A stretch of DNA of 35,355 nt, taken from positions 1 through 35,355 of the forward strand of contig CAMOLA010000019.1 of assembly GCA_946618265.1 (NCBI GenBank), written 5' to 3'. This DNA is from an uncultured Eggerthellaceae bacterium (lineage in GTDB: Bacteria > Actinomycetota > Coriobacteriia > Coriobacteriales > Eggerthellaceae). Shown here piece after piece: positions 9,683 to 22,738 of this stretch. The position numbers and the translations under genes are program-made. Below the pieces are notes generated by a model that saw nothing but the letters and a program-made list of their open reading frames with translations, was not told where the DNA came from and searched no databases. Every line of letters starts with the position of its first letter. Positions within the stretch are counted from its first letter, which is position 1.

Positions 9683-11767
9683 ATGGGACGAATTGCTGAG
9701 GAGTACGGTACGCTCGTGTTCAACGACCACACGATGCAGGAGCTCTTGCCTTCCGCAACGTACAAGGCGCTTTCGAAGACGATCAAGGAAGGCAAGTCGC
9801 TCGACCTCGACGTGGCGAACGTCGTCGCGCACGCGATGAAGGAATGGGCGGTAGCGCACGGCGCCACGCATTACACCCATTGGTTCCAGCCGCTCTCGGG
9901 TATCACGTCCGAAAAGCACGACGCTTTCGTCGATCCCCAGAAAGATGGCCGCGCGATCATGACGTTCTCCGGCAAGGCGCTCATCCAAGGCGAGCCGGAT
10001 GCGTCGAGCTTCCCGAGCGGCGGCGTGCGCGCGACGTTCGAAGCGCGCGGCTACACGGCCTGGGATCCAACCAGCTATGCGTTCATCAAAGACGACGTCC
10101 TGTGCATCCCCACGGCGTTTTGCAGCTATACGGGCGAGGCCCTCGACAAGAAGACGCCCCTGTTGCGCTCCATGGAAGCCGTGTCGCAGCAAGCGTGCAA
10201 GGCACTGTCGTTCTTCGGTCAGGACGAGGTGCGCGTCACGACGACGGTCGGGGCCGAGCAGGAGTACTTCCTCATCAAGGAAACCGACTACGAGCAGCGG
10301 CAAGACCTCATCCTGACCGGCCGCACGCTTTTCGGCGCTCCCCCGTGCAAGGGCCAGGAAATGGAAGAACACTACTTCGGAGCGATCCGACCCACGGTGA
10401 GCGCGTTCATGAAAGAGCTCGACGAAGAGCTGTGGAAGCTCGGCGTGGCCGCCAAGACCAAGCACAACGAAGTCGCCCCCTGCCAGCACGAACTCGCTCC
10501 CATGTTCACGATCTCCAACGTCGCGATCGACCACAACCTGTTGACGATGGAGCTCATGCGCACGATAGCGAGCCGCCATGGGCTCGTCTGCCTCCAGCAC
10601 GAGAAGCCGTTCGCGGGCATCAACGGCTCGGGCAAGCACAACAACTGGTCGATTGCCACCGATTCCGAGAACCTGCTCGACCCGGGCACGACACCTGCGT
10701 CCAACCTGCGGTTCCTCGTGTTCCTGACTGCAGTCGTCGAAGCAGTCGACGACTACCAGGACCTGCTGCGCATCTCGGTCGCCAGCGCCGGCAATGACCA
10801 TCGCCTGGGCGCGAACGAGGCGCCTCCGGCCGTCATTTCCATATTCCTGGGCGACGAGCTGGGCCGGGTGGTGGATGCCATCATTTCGGGCGAGGAAGAC
10901 CGAACGGCCGAAACGGTGTACATGGACCTCGGCGTCGAGGTGCTCCCCAGCTTCGAGCGCGACACCACCGACCGCAACAGGACGAGTCCCTTCGCGTTCA
11001 CCGGCAACAAGTTCGAGTTCCGCATGCCCGGCAGCCAGATCAACCTCTCCGACGCCAACACCATCCTCAACACCATCGTCGCCAAGTCGCTCAAGAACTT
11101 CTGCGAGGCCGTCGAGAACGCAGATGATTTCGAGAAGGCCGCTTTCGACTGGGTGCGTACGACCCTGACCGACCATCAGCGGATCATCTTTAACGGCGAT
11201 GGATATGCCGACGAATGGCTCGAAGAAGCCGAGCGCCGCGGCCTGTCGAACCTGAAATCGCTCGTCGATGCGGCACCGCACATGCTCGACGATAAGGTCA
11301 TCGCCCTCTTCGAGGAATTCGGCGTGCTCAACGAAGTCGAGAACCACAGCCGCTACGAAGTGAAGCTCGACACGTACTCGAAGCTCATCAACATCGAAGG
11401 TCAGACCATGAGCCATATGACCAAGCGGAAAATCGCGCCTGCCGTGTGTGCGTACGCCGAGCAGGTCGCCGAGACGATCAACGCGAAGAAGCAGGCAAAT
11501 CCCGACCTCGATCCCTCAGGCGACCAGAAACTGCTCGCGAAGCTCAACGACGGGGCCAACGCGATGTCCGATGCCCTCGACGAGCTTGACGCCGCGCTCG
11601 CCGTGGCGCAGGAAATCAGCGACCCCCTCGAGAAGGCCCGCTCGTATCACGACGGCGTGCTCGGCGCGATGGGCTGCCTGCGCACCGCATGCGACGCCAT
11701 GGAGGGCATCGTGTCCACGGAGGCCTGGCCCATGCCCACCTACAACAAGATGCTGTTCTACTGCTAA
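9683..11767 (+). CDS. glnA: Glutamine synthetase, class III (GSIII)
   Basis: The 694-residue protein is the length of GSIII (GlnN type) dodecamers, far longer than GSI. Marks of the family are GAEQEYFLI, APCQHELAP, and NGSGKHNNWSI, which carries catalytic residues. It condenses glutamate and ammonia with ATP to glutamine in the cytoplasm. It therefore feeds every amidotransferase encoded in this window. ATG 9683 follows AAAGGGG; the frame stays open for 79 codons upstream, but that part shows no family similarity and overlaps the promoter. It is a single gene, with a GC-rich hairpin after it, divergent from carA and convergent with purF. It carries a GlnR-type promoter. GSIII lacks the GSI adenylylation loop, so transcriptional control is expected to matter most. 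Confidence 0.96.
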   Translation: MGRIAEEYGTLVFNDHTMQELLPSATYKALSKTIKEGKSLDLDVANVVAHAMKEWAVAHGATHYTHWFQPLSGITSEKHDAFVDPQKDGRAIMTFSGKALIQGEPDASSFPSGGVRATFEARGYTAWDPTSYAFIKDDVLCIPTAFCSYTGEALDKKTPLLRSMEAVSQQACKALSFFGQDEVRVTTTVGAEQEYFLIKETDYEQRQDLILTGRTLFGAPPCKGQEMEEHYFGAIRPTVSAFMKELDEELWKLGVAAKTKHNEVAPCQHELAPMFTISNVAIDHNLLTMELMRTIASRHGLVCLQHEKPFAGINGSGKHNNWSIATDSENLLDPGTTPASNLRFLVFLTAVVEAVDDYQDLLRISVASAGNDHRLGANEAPPAVISIFLGDELGRVVDAIISGEEDRTAETVYMDLGVEVLPSFERDTTDRNRTSPFAFTGNKFEFRMPGSQINLSDANTILNTIVAKSLKNFCEAVENADDFEKAAFDWVRTTLTDHQRIIFNGDGYADEWLEEAERRGLSNLKSLVDAAPHMLDDKVIALFEEFGVLNEVENHSRYEVKLDTYSKLINIEGQTMSHMTKRKIAPAVCAYAEQVAETINAKKQANPDLDPSGDQKLLAKLNDGANAMSDALDELDAALAVAQEISDPLEKARSYHDGVLGAMGCLRTACDAMEGIVSTEAWPMPTYNKMLFYC

Positions 11768-11778
11768 CCATCCCACCC

Positions 11779-11813
11779 CGGGCGCGTGCTCCCTTATCCC
11801 GGGCACGCGCCCG
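11779..11813. terminator. GC-rich hairpin between convergent glnA and purF
   Basis: Perfect 11-bp arms CGGGCGCGTGC (11779-11789) and GCACGCGCCCG (11803-11813) enclose a 13-nt loop, starting 11 nt after the glnA stop. There is no T-tract on either strand, so this is a candidate terminator or mRNA 3' stabiliser. Confidence 0.6.
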
Positions 11814-11815
11814 CC

Positions 11816-11846
11816 AATGCGCACCACATACGATTTCGTGCACATT
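11816..11846. repeat. 31-bp palindromic element, copy at the purF 3' end
   Basis: AAT and ATT flank a 25-bp dyad at 11819-11843, with arms GCGCACCACAT and ATTTCGTGCAC around ACG. It matches 23 of 25 positions of the copy at 13297-13321 read in the opposite direction, and the identity extends outward through CCGCC. It lies 11 nt past the purF stop, between purF and the glnA hairpin. Confidence 0.75.
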
Positions 11847-11857
11847 CGCTTTTGAAG

Positions 11858-13270
11858 CTATCGCGGGATTGGTATGGAGGTAGGATAGTTTCCGCTGAAG
11901 CAGGCGTCACAGAAGCTCTGATGATTGGAATGAATCGCCTCATGCAAGCCCTTCAGACTGATGAAAGCAAGCGAGTCGCTGCCGACAAATCGGCATACGT
12001 CATCATGTGACAAATTAGCGCAAATCAGCTGGTCGCGCGTGTCGGTGTCGATCCCGTAATAACAAGGCCACATCACTTCGGGACTGACGATACGCAGATG
12101 AACCTCTGCAGCGCCCGCAGCACGCAGCATCTCGACGAGCTTCTTCGACGTGTTGCCGCGCACGATTGAGTCGTCGATGACGACCAGGCGCTTCCCCTCG
12201 ATTACGGAAGGAAGGGGATTCAGCTTGATTCTGATACCCATCTGGCGCATCTCCTGGGTTGGCTGGATGAAGGTGCGCCCAATATAGCGATTCTTCACGA
12301 TTCCATCGCAAAAAGGCAAGCCACTCTCTTCAGCATAACCGAGCGCTGGAGGCACGCCCGAATCCGGCACGCCCAGCACGATGTCCGCGTCCACAGGAGC
12401 CTCGCGGGCTAAGATACGGCCCATGCGGCGACGCGATTCGTAGACGACCTCTCCGTCAAGCACGCTGTCGGGACGCGCGAAGTACACGTATTCGAATATG
12501 CAGCTCGCACGTCTGCCGGGTACTACACCCTGCTCCGACTCAAGGCCATCGTCGCTTATCTTCAAGATCTCACCAGGTTCTATGTCGCGCACGAACGTAG
12601 AGCCCACCGCGTCGAGCCCGCATGTCTCGCTCGCAACGACCCAGCCGCGATCACCAGGTAGTGCTCCCAATGAGAGCGGACGGATACCGTTAGGATCGCG
12701 AAACGCGTAAAGGGCCTTCGGGGTCGCGAGAACGATCGCGTAGGCTCCATGCAGCTGCTGCATCATGAGCCGTATGCCAGCCCGCAAGCGTCCCATGCGT
12801 CGAGTATCGACGCCGATGGTTCGCGCGGCGACCTCGCTGTCGGTATAACCGTACAGCTGGATTCCCTCGTTAGCCAGCCAAGCCCGCTGTGGTTTCGTAT
12901 CTACCAGCGTGCCATTGTGCGCCAAGGCGATAATCTCCTGATCGATAGCCGACACGTGCGGCTGGGCCTCCTTCCAGCCGCCGCCGCCCGCCGTCGAATA
13001 GCGCGTGTGCCCTATGGCGACGCTACCTTTAAGATGCGAAAGCGATTCCTCGTCGAAAACCTGGTCGACGAGTCCCACGTCCTTGTGGATGAGGATCGTT
13101 TCGCCATCGCCCACCGCGATGCCCGCGCTCTCCTGTCCGCGGTGTTGCAACGCTTGAAGCCCAAAACACGTGAGGCGCGCCACGTCCTCGCCTGGAGCGT
13201 AAACGCCAAAAACCGCGCACGCTTCTTCGAGATGATCGCTTCCTTCGCTTAGGAATTCTGAATCCGTCAT
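11858..13270 (-). CDS. purF: Amidophosphoribosyltransferase
   Basis: The 470-residue protein catalyses the first step of purine synthesis: glutamine and PRPP to phosphoribosylamine. An 18-residue start (MTDSEFLSEGSDHLEEAC) places the class II nucleophile at Cys18, consistent with the cleaved propeptide of Bacillus-type PurF. The PRPP-binding motif is VVIDDSIVRGNTSKK. Cysteines in SCIFEYVYFARPDS, PCYYGIDTDT and SFCDACFSG match the four 4Fe-4S ligands of the Bacillus enzyme, suggesting an oxygen-labile cluster. ATG 13270 is chosen for the propeptide fit, although GGAAAG is a modest ribosome-binding site. It lies 59 nt after dapL. Copies of one palindromic element flank the gene on both sides. 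Confidence 0.95.
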   Translation of the reverse strand: MTDSEFLSEGSDHLEEACAVFGVYAPGEDVARLTCFGLQALQHRGQESAGIAVGDGETILIHKDVGLVDQVFDEESLSHLKGSVAIGHTRYSTAGGGGWKEAQPHVSAIDQEIIALAHNGTLVDTKPQRAWLANEGIQLYGYTDSEVAARTIGVDTRRMGRLRAGIRLMMQQLHGAYAIVLATPKALYAFRDPNGIRPLSLGALPGDRGWVVASETCGLDAVGSTFVRDIEPGEILKISDDGLESEQGVVPGRRASCIFEYVYFARPDSVLDGEVVYESRRRMGRILAREAPVDADIVLGVPDSGVPPALGYAEESGLPFCDGIVKNRYIGRTFIQPTQEMRQMGIRIKLNPLPSVIEGKRLVVIDDSIVRGNTSKKLVEMLRAAGAAEVHLRIVSPEVMWPCYYGIDTDTRDQLICANLSHDDVCRFVGSDSLAFISLKGLHEAIHSNHQSFCDACFSGNYPTSIPIPR

Positions 13271-13293
13271 AAGCTTATCTTTCCACTCTATGA

Positions 13294-13324
13294 AATGTGC
13301 ACGACATCGTATGTGGTGCACATT
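13294..13324. repeat. 31-bp palindromic element, copy between dapL and purF
   Basis: AAT and ATT flank a 25-bp dyad at 13297-13321, with arms GTGCACGACAT and ATGTGGTGCAC around CGT. The arms are perfect except for one pair. It sits between the dapL stop and the purF start and, with the copy at 11816-11846, brackets purF in inverted orientation. It could be an operator, a transcript-processing hairpin or a dispersed repeat. No protein partner can be assigned from sequence. Confidence 0.75.
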
Positions 13325-13329
13325 GGCGG

Positions 13330-14556
13330 CTAGAGGGCTCGGATGCGGCGGACGGCTTCTTCGGCGCCTTCGCGAGTGCCGAAGGCGGTCAGACGGAAGT
13401 ACCCCTCGCCGCTCGGACCGAAGCCCGAACCAGGAGTTCCCACGACCTGCACGTCTCCGAGCAACACGTCGAAGAATTGCCACGACGTCATTCCATCGGG
13501 CGCCTTCAGCCAAATATAGGGGGCGTTGACGCCGCCGAACGCCTCATAGCCAGCCGATGCCAAGCCCTCGCGGATGATGCGGGCGTTTTCCATGTAGTAG
13601 GCGATCTGGTCGCGCGTCTCGCACATCCCCTCCTCGCTGTAGACCGCCTCGCCAGCACGTTGCACGATGTACGGCGCGCCGTTGAATTTCGTGCCGTGCC
13701 TGCGCGCCCACAAGTCGCGCATCGAAACGCCGTTTGCGTCCTTGAGGTCCCGGGGCACGACCGTATAGCCGAGCCGCACGCCCGTGAACCCGGCGTTCTT
13801 CGAGAAGCTGCGGATTTCGATGGCGCAGGTTCGCGCCCCTTCGCACTCGTAGATCGAATGCGGCAGCGACGAGTCGGAGATGTACGCCTCATAAGCCGCA
13901 TCGTAGACGATGACCGCGCCATGTTCGTTGGCGTAGTCGACCCACTCCTGCAAGCGCTGCCCCCCGATCGTTGCGCCCGTCGGATTGTTGGGAAAGCACA
14001 GGTAGATGATGTCGGGGGCAGGACCTTCCGGCGTCGTCGGCGCAAAACCGTTCTCCTCGGTGCAGGGCATGTACGCGACGTTGCTCCAGAGCCCGGTCGC
14101 TGAATCGTAGGCGCCCGTGCGGCCGGCCATCACGTTGGAGTCGACGTAGACCGGATATACCGGATCGCATACGGCGATGCGCGCATCGGCGCTGAATATC
14201 TCCTGGATATTGGCCGAATCGGATTTGGCTCCATCGCTTACGAACACCTCGTCGGCGTGCACGACGGCGCCGCGCGCGGCAAAATCTGTTTCCGCAATCG
14301 TCTCGCGCAGGAAATCGTATCCCAGGTCCGGTGCATACCCCCTAAACGTATCGGCATGTGCCATCTCTTCGACGGCATCGTGCAGCGCCTTGACGATCGA
14401 AGGCGCCAAGGGCTGCGTCACGTCGCCGATTCCAAGCCTCACGATGCGTTCGGCCTTATCGGGATTCTGCTCGGCGTAAGCGGCGATGCGCGATGCGATT
14501 TCGGAGAACAGGTAGCTTCCCGGCAGTTTCAGATACTCGTTGTTTGCCTTGAACAT
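13330..14556 (-). CDS. dapL: LL-diaminopimelate aminotransferase
   Basis: The 408-residue PLP fold-type I enzyme converts tetrahydrodipicolinate plus glutamate directly to LL-diaminopimelate, bypassing the succinyl or acetyl routes of lysine and peptidoglycan precursor synthesis. The start MFKANNEYLKLPGSYLFSEI and the PLP-lysine context RSFSKNAGFTGVRLGY (Lys253) are typical of DapL. PNNPTGA and YDAAYEAYI are also present. ATG 14556 follows GAAGGAG; the longer open frame upstream is not supported. It is preceded by dapF, which makes the next reaction (LL- to meso-DAP), with a 129-nt structured gap between them. It probably belongs to the gltB-gltD-dapF-dapL-purF transcript. Confidence 0.96.
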   Translation of the reverse strand: MFKANNEYLKLPGSYLFSEIASRIAAYAEQNPDKAERIVRLGIGDVTQPLAPSIVKALHDAVEEMAHADTFRGYAPDLGYDFLRETIAETDFAARGAVVHADEVFVSDGAKSDSANIQEIFSADARIAVCDPVYPVYVDSNVMAGRTGAYDSATGLWSNVAYMPCTEENGFAPTTPEGPAPDIIYLCFPNNPTGATIGGQRLQEWVDYANEHGAVIVYDAAYEAYISDSSLPHSIYECEGARTCAIEIRSFSKNAGFTGVRLGYTVVPRDLKDANGVSMRDLWARRHGTKFNGAPYIVQRAGEAVYSEEGMCETRDQIAYYMENARIIREGLASAGYEAFGGVNAPYIWLKAPDGMTSWQFFDVLLGDVQVVGTPGSGFGPSGEGYFRLTAFGTREGAEEAVRRIRAL

Positions 14557-14582
14557 AGCAGCTCCTTCGAGCAAATGAACCG

Positions 14583-14662
14583 GAGGACGCATCTCCGTTT
14601 CATATCGTCCAACCCTATGCGCCCCTGCGGGCACCCCCGGCATGAACCCGAGATACGTCCTC
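14583..14662 (-). ncRNA. Candidate structured leader between dapF and dapL
   Basis: On the - strand the transcript contains GAGGACGTATCTC (14650-14662) and GAGATGCGTCCTC (14583-14595). They pair as a 13-bp stem, with one G-U pair, around a 54-nt loop that itself contains short pairing segments (GCCC/GGGC). The stem ends about 14 nt before the dapL ribosome-binding site. It could be an attenuator or a small riboswitch-like element. I do not recognise a lysine riboswitch or T-box in it. Confidence 0.45.
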
Positions 14663-14685
14663 AGGCCCAGCCCAAGCCATCTTGA

Positions 14686-15567
14686 TTACCAGCTCGCATC
14701 CACGACGTGCGGCGGCACGTCGTGTGGGCAAGCGCCCGCATCGAACACGCCCTCGAACACCGTTTCCGCAGGCCCCGTCATGAACACGCGGCCCTCTTCG
14801 CGGTCCCATCGGATTTGCAGGTCGCCGCCGAGCAGATGGACAATAACATCGTCATCGGTCAGCTCGTTCAAAGCGCATGCGACGACCGCGGCGCATGCTC
14901 CCGTCCCGCACGCGAGCGTCTCGCCCGTCCCCCGCTCCCAAACGCGCATGTTGACCTCGCGGCGATTGACCACCTGCACGAATTCTGCGTTGACCCGCTT
15001 GGGGAACATCGGATGGAATTCGAGTTCGGGACCCGTTTCTTCCAGGTTGAAGCTCGCGGTATCGTCCACGAACGACACCGCATGGGGATTTCCCATCGAC
15101 ACGCACGTTACCACGAACTTTCCGCTCGGAACCTCGACCGGCACCCGGATGGCGCTCGAAGACTCGACGTCTACGGGAATGAGCTTTGGGTCGAGCTCGG
15201 GTTTTCCCATGTCGACGGTCACCGATTCCACCTTGCCGCCGCCAACGTGGAGCTTCAAGCGCTTGATGCCCGCAAGCGTGTTCACCGTGATGTCGGTACG
15301 ATCCGTGAGCCCATGGTCGTAAACGTATTTCCCGACGCAGCGAATGCCGTTGCCGCACATCTCCGATCTCGAGCCATCGGCGTTGTACATCTCCATGAAG
15401 AAATCCGCGCACGAAGACGGACGAATGAGGATGAGGCCATCGGAGCCGATGCCGAAATGACGATCGCTCACCATCTGCGCGAGCGACGAGGGGCTTTCGA
15501 CGGTTTCCTCTAGACAATTCACGTACACGTAGTCGTTGCCGATGCCCTGCATTTTCGTAAACTTCAC
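14686..15567 (-). CDS. dapF: Diaminopimelate epimerase
   Basis: The 293-residue enzyme interconverts LL- and meso-diaminopimelate for lysine and peptidoglycan. The two catalytic cysteines are Cys71 in MCGNGIRC and Cys220 in LACGTGAC, and FTKMQGIGNDYVY is the expected N-terminus. I choose the GTG at 15567 because AGAGGAAGG sits just upstream and the family starts MKFTKMQG. An alternative ATG at 15597 overlaps the gltD stop (TAATG) and adds ten residues but lacks a good ribosome-binding site. Position after gltD suggests cotranscription. Glutamate made by GltBD is the amino donor used by DapL downstream. Confidence 0.95.
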   Translation of the reverse strand: MKFTKMQGIGNDYVYVNCLEETVESPSSLAQMVSDRHFGIGSDGLILIRPSSCADFFMEMYNADGSRSEMCGNGIRCVGKYVYDHGLTDRTDITVNTLAGIKRLKLHVGGGKVESVTVDMGKPELDPKLIPVDVESSSAIRVPVEVPSGKFVVTCVSMGNPHAVSFVDDTASFNLEETGPELEFHPMFPKRVNAEFVQVVNRREVNMRVWERGTGETLACGTGACAAVVACALNELTDDDVIVHLLGGDLQIRWDREEGRVFMTGPAETVFEGVFDAGACPHDVPPHVVDASW

Positions 15568-15596
15568 GATCGCCTTCCTCTCAAGCTCTTGACCCA

Positions 15597-17000
15597 TTAC
15601 AGAATCCGACCCGCGACTTCGCGCGCCACGTCGAGCGCATCTGACATCGCCGTGGAAACCAACGTGGAACCGAGGCGCGCATCGCCGGCAAGGTACACGT
15701 TGTCGAAAGGGGCGAACGCATCGATGACCGGCTGCTCGGGCCCGACGAAACCCTTCGCCACGATGACGAGCTGGGCTTGCAGGCACTGCTCTGGGTCGTC
15801 CTCGGCAACGGATGCCGATCGGGACCGCCCGATACTGCCATTTGCCCCGTTAGCGCCGATGCGCACCGCAGACACGCTTCCCGAGCCGTCGTTCACGAAA
15901 CCGAGGGTGTCCGTCCCCCAGATACGCGGATCGCCTCCCTGAACCTCCTCAGCTTCGCGCTGTCCGTATCCCTGACCGTACGCGTTCACCGGCCCCGGCC
16001 ACGAGAACGCACGATCTTCGGAGGCGTAAGGGCGGTTGGCGCGTATGATCTGGCGCACGCTCCGGGCTTTCTGCCTAAGCGCGGTGGCGACGCAATCGAC
16101 GCCGGTATCCCCGCCGCCTATGACCGCCACGTCCTTGTCTTTCGCCGTGATTGCGGGCTCGCGGGCATCGAGCACGGAGCGCGTTGCTTCCGACAAGTAC
16201 TCGACGGCGTAGACCACTCCATCCAGATCGGCCCCGGGAACGTTCATGCGACGCGCCACGCGCGACCCGCATGCAAGCACGACGGCTTCCGACTCGCCGC
16301 ATATATCGTCAGCGCGATTAACGGCATCGACACCGCAGATGAACTCGATGCCGCTCGCCTCCATGAGCCCGATGCGTCGATCGACCACCCATTTCGGCAG
16401 CTTCATGTTGGGGATGCCGAACATGAGCAGGCCGCCGGGACGCTCGTCGCGTTCGTAGACCCGCACGCGCGCTCCACGTCGCGCAAGCTCCCATGCCGCA
16501 GCGAGGCCGGCAGGCCCCGAACCGATCACGCTCACGACCGGCGCATCGTCTGCAGGTCGCGCGAGCGGCTCGACCCCGCGCTCCCACGCGAAATCCGAAA
16601 GCGCCCGCTCGTTATCGCATATCGTCACAGCGGCGTCGTTGAGGCCCAGATTGCAGGCCGTTTCGCAGGGAGCTGGACACACGCGCCCCGTGAACTCGGG
16701 AAACGGATTCGTCAGGGCAAGCCTGGCGGCTGCCTCGTCCATGCGACCGCGATACAGCAAATCGTTCGTTTCGGGAATGAGGTTGTGAAGCGGACATCCC
16801 GTCGCGCGCCGCGCGCCGTTGAATTCCAACCCGCTCTGGCAGAACGGGACGCCGCAGTTCATGCACCTGCTCGCCTGCTCGCGCTGCTCGTCAAGCGGTA
16901 ACGTCACGGCCATCTCGCCGAAATCGCGGACCGTCTCCGCAGGCGGCCGCATGCCATGCGTCCTGCGCCCTTTCTCGAGATATGCCCCTGGCTTGCCCAT
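15597..17000 (-). CDS. gltD: Glutamate synthase small subunit (NADPH)
   Basis: The 467-residue flavoprotein supplies electrons to GltB. Its N-terminal cysteine-rich region (RCMNCGVPFC, GCPLHNL, RVCPAPCETAC) binds two 4Fe-4S clusters. FAD binds at VIGSGPAGLAAAWELARRG and NADPH at VIGGGDTGVDC. A short Ser/Gly-rich insertion (around GANGANGSIGRSRSASVAE) precedes the final strand; it looks like a lineage-specific loop. ATG 17000 (MGKPGAYLEKGRR) fits the family and has AAGGCGG upstream. In-frame GTG 17042 and ATG 17018 are alternatives. It begins 63 nt after gltB and is part of the gltBD operon. Confidence 0.95.
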   Translation of the reverse strand: MGKPGAYLEKGRRTHGMRPPAETVRDFGEMAVTLPLDEQREQASRCMNCGVPFCQSGLEFNGARRATGCPLHNLIPETNDLLYRGRMDEAAARLALTNPFPEFTGRVCPAPCETACNLGLNDAAVTICDNERALSDFAWERGVEPLARPADDAPVVSVIGSGPAGLAAAWELARRGARVRVYERDERPGGLLMFGIPNMKLPKWVVDRRIGLMEASGIEFICGVDAVNRADDICGESEAVVLACGSRVARRMNVPGADLDGVVYAVEYLSEATRSVLDAREPAITAKDKDVAVIGGGDTGVDCVATALRQKARSVRQIIRANRPYASEDRAFSWPGPVNAYGQGYGQREAEEVQGGDPRIWGTDTLGFVNDGSGSVSAVRIGANGANGSIGRSRSASVAEDDPEQCLQAQLVIVAKGFVGPEQPVIDAFAPFDNVYLAGDARLGSTLVSTAMSDALDVAREVAGRIL

Positions 17001-17063
17001 CGCTTTCCGCCTTTCCATCGTCAGCGCCACCGGAATGCGCACGTCACGTGCTCTGCCTTGACT

Positions 17064-21743
<4,680 letters not shown>

Positions 21744-21805
21744 GACGCTCCCTTCAGAGCCAAACCCACCGTCCTTGGAGCTCAAGCTCGCTCATTTAAA
21801 GCCAC

Positions 21806-21859
21806 AGTCTATTGACGAAACATGTCCCGCCCGTTACGGCGACGTTTCGGAGAAGTTAA
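21806..21859 (-). promoter_or_regulatory. GlnR-type operator and -10 box of the gltB promoter
   Basis: Read on the - strand: TTAAC (21855-21859), GAAAC (21844-21848), GTAAC (21833-21837) and GACAT (21822-21826), all at exact 6-nt spacing. A 10-nt gap follows, then TAGACT (21806-21811). This fits the actinobacterial GlnR consensus at nearly every fixed position. The transcription start is predicted near 21799, about 56 nt upstream of the gltB ATG. The box covers the -35 region, as with other OmpR-family activators. Confidence 0.85.
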
Positions 21860-21885
21860 ATCCGCGCTCGATTGCCACGCGTTCC

Positions 21886-21919
21886 GGACAAGATGCGCGA
21901 CGCATCACGAACGTTGTCC
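21886..21919 (-). terminator. Candidate terminator hairpin after the glnR-like gene
   Basis: Nested arms GGACAA/TTGTCC (21886-21891, 21914-21919) and GATGCG/CGCATC (21892-21897, 21901-21906) form a bulged stem about 40 nt past the regulator's stop. No U-tract follows, so it is only a candidate. Confidence 0.4.
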
Positions 21920-21958
21920 AGCACCGTATACGGGTTGCCTGACAGCGCCAAGCCCGTT

Positions 21959-22627
21959 CTACGATGTCCACAGATAGCCGACGCCGCGAATCGTCGAAAG
22001 ATGCTGGGCGAGCGCGGGACCCAGCTTCGAGCGTATCCTCCGCACGTGGACGTCGACGGTTCGGGACCCGCCGAAATAGTCGAACCCCCAAACCTCGCTC
22101 AGAAGCTTTTCGCGCGAGAACGCTCGACCTGGGTTTTGCACGAAGAACGCGAGCAGCGCATATTCCAGATACGTCAAGTCGACGGGATCGCCGGCGATGC
22201 TCACCTGGTACGTGTTCATGTTTATCGTCATGTCGTCGATGACGACCAAATTCGAACCGAACCCCACGCCGCCGCCGAGCAACCTCGAGACGCGTTCGAT
22301 GCATTCGGCGCGGCTCGCGCCGCTCACGACGAAATCGCCAGCCTCGATTGCGGGAAGCCAGCCGTCGTCGAAGTCGTCCGATTCGACGACCACGAGCAAC
22401 GGTATCCCATGGCCGTCGGCGTAAACGGCGGCATCGGCCAAGTATCCTGACACGTGCCCCGTCGCCTCGAATATGACGAGGTCGAACAGCGATGCGCCGT
22501 CGAGCATGTCGCTCATCTGAAGCGTGGACCCAAGCGCGACGTCGATGCCGAAATCGGATAGCATCATGCGAAACTGATAGGCGTTTTCCAGCGAGTTCGC
22601 TATGAATGCCGCGCTCTTGCGTTTCAT
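21959..22627 (-). CDS. glnR: GlnR-like orphan response regulator of nitrogen genes
   Basis: The 222-residue OmpR/PhoB-family protein has a receiver-like domain (about 1-118) and a C-terminal winged helix (about 128-222). The C-terminal segment VWGFDYFGGSRTVDVHVRRI and the ending TIRGVGYLW closely resemble actinobacterial GlnR. The receiver is degenerate: Glu54 stands where the phospho-Asp is expected (DLVIFEATGH), the N-terminal acidic pair is missing, and the conserved Lys is absent. Phosphorylation is therefore unlikely, in line with known atypical GlnR proteins. ATG 22627 follows GGAGG. No histidine kinase is adjacent. Its own promoter, and those of gltB and glnA, carry matching GlnR boxes, so autoregulation is predicted. 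Confidence 0.87.
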   Translation of the reverse strand: MKRKSAAFIANSLENAYQFRMMLSDFGIDVALGSTLQMSDMLDGASLFDLVIFEATGHVSGYLADAAVYADGHGIPLLVVVESDDFDDGWLPAIEAGDFVVSGASRAECIERVSRLLGGGVGFGSNLVVIDDMTINMNTYQVSIAGDPVDLTYLEYALLAFFVQNPGRAFSREKLLSEVWGFDYFGGSRTVDVHVRRIRSKLGPALAQHLSTIRGVGYLWTS

Positions 22628-22738
22628 GTCATCGCCTCCGCATCCCTGGGCAGACACGCGCCCGACCTTCGATCCGTCACGAAGAGCCGCCACGCGCGAC
22701 CCCGCCCTCGCGAAGGCGCATCGGCAGCATGGCACGGT

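Noticed and set aside
13271..13513. Long N-terminal extension of purF
   Set aside because: It overlaps dapL and the palindrome, is rich in Arg and low in complexity, and the propeptide-Cys arrangement fits the ATG at 13270.
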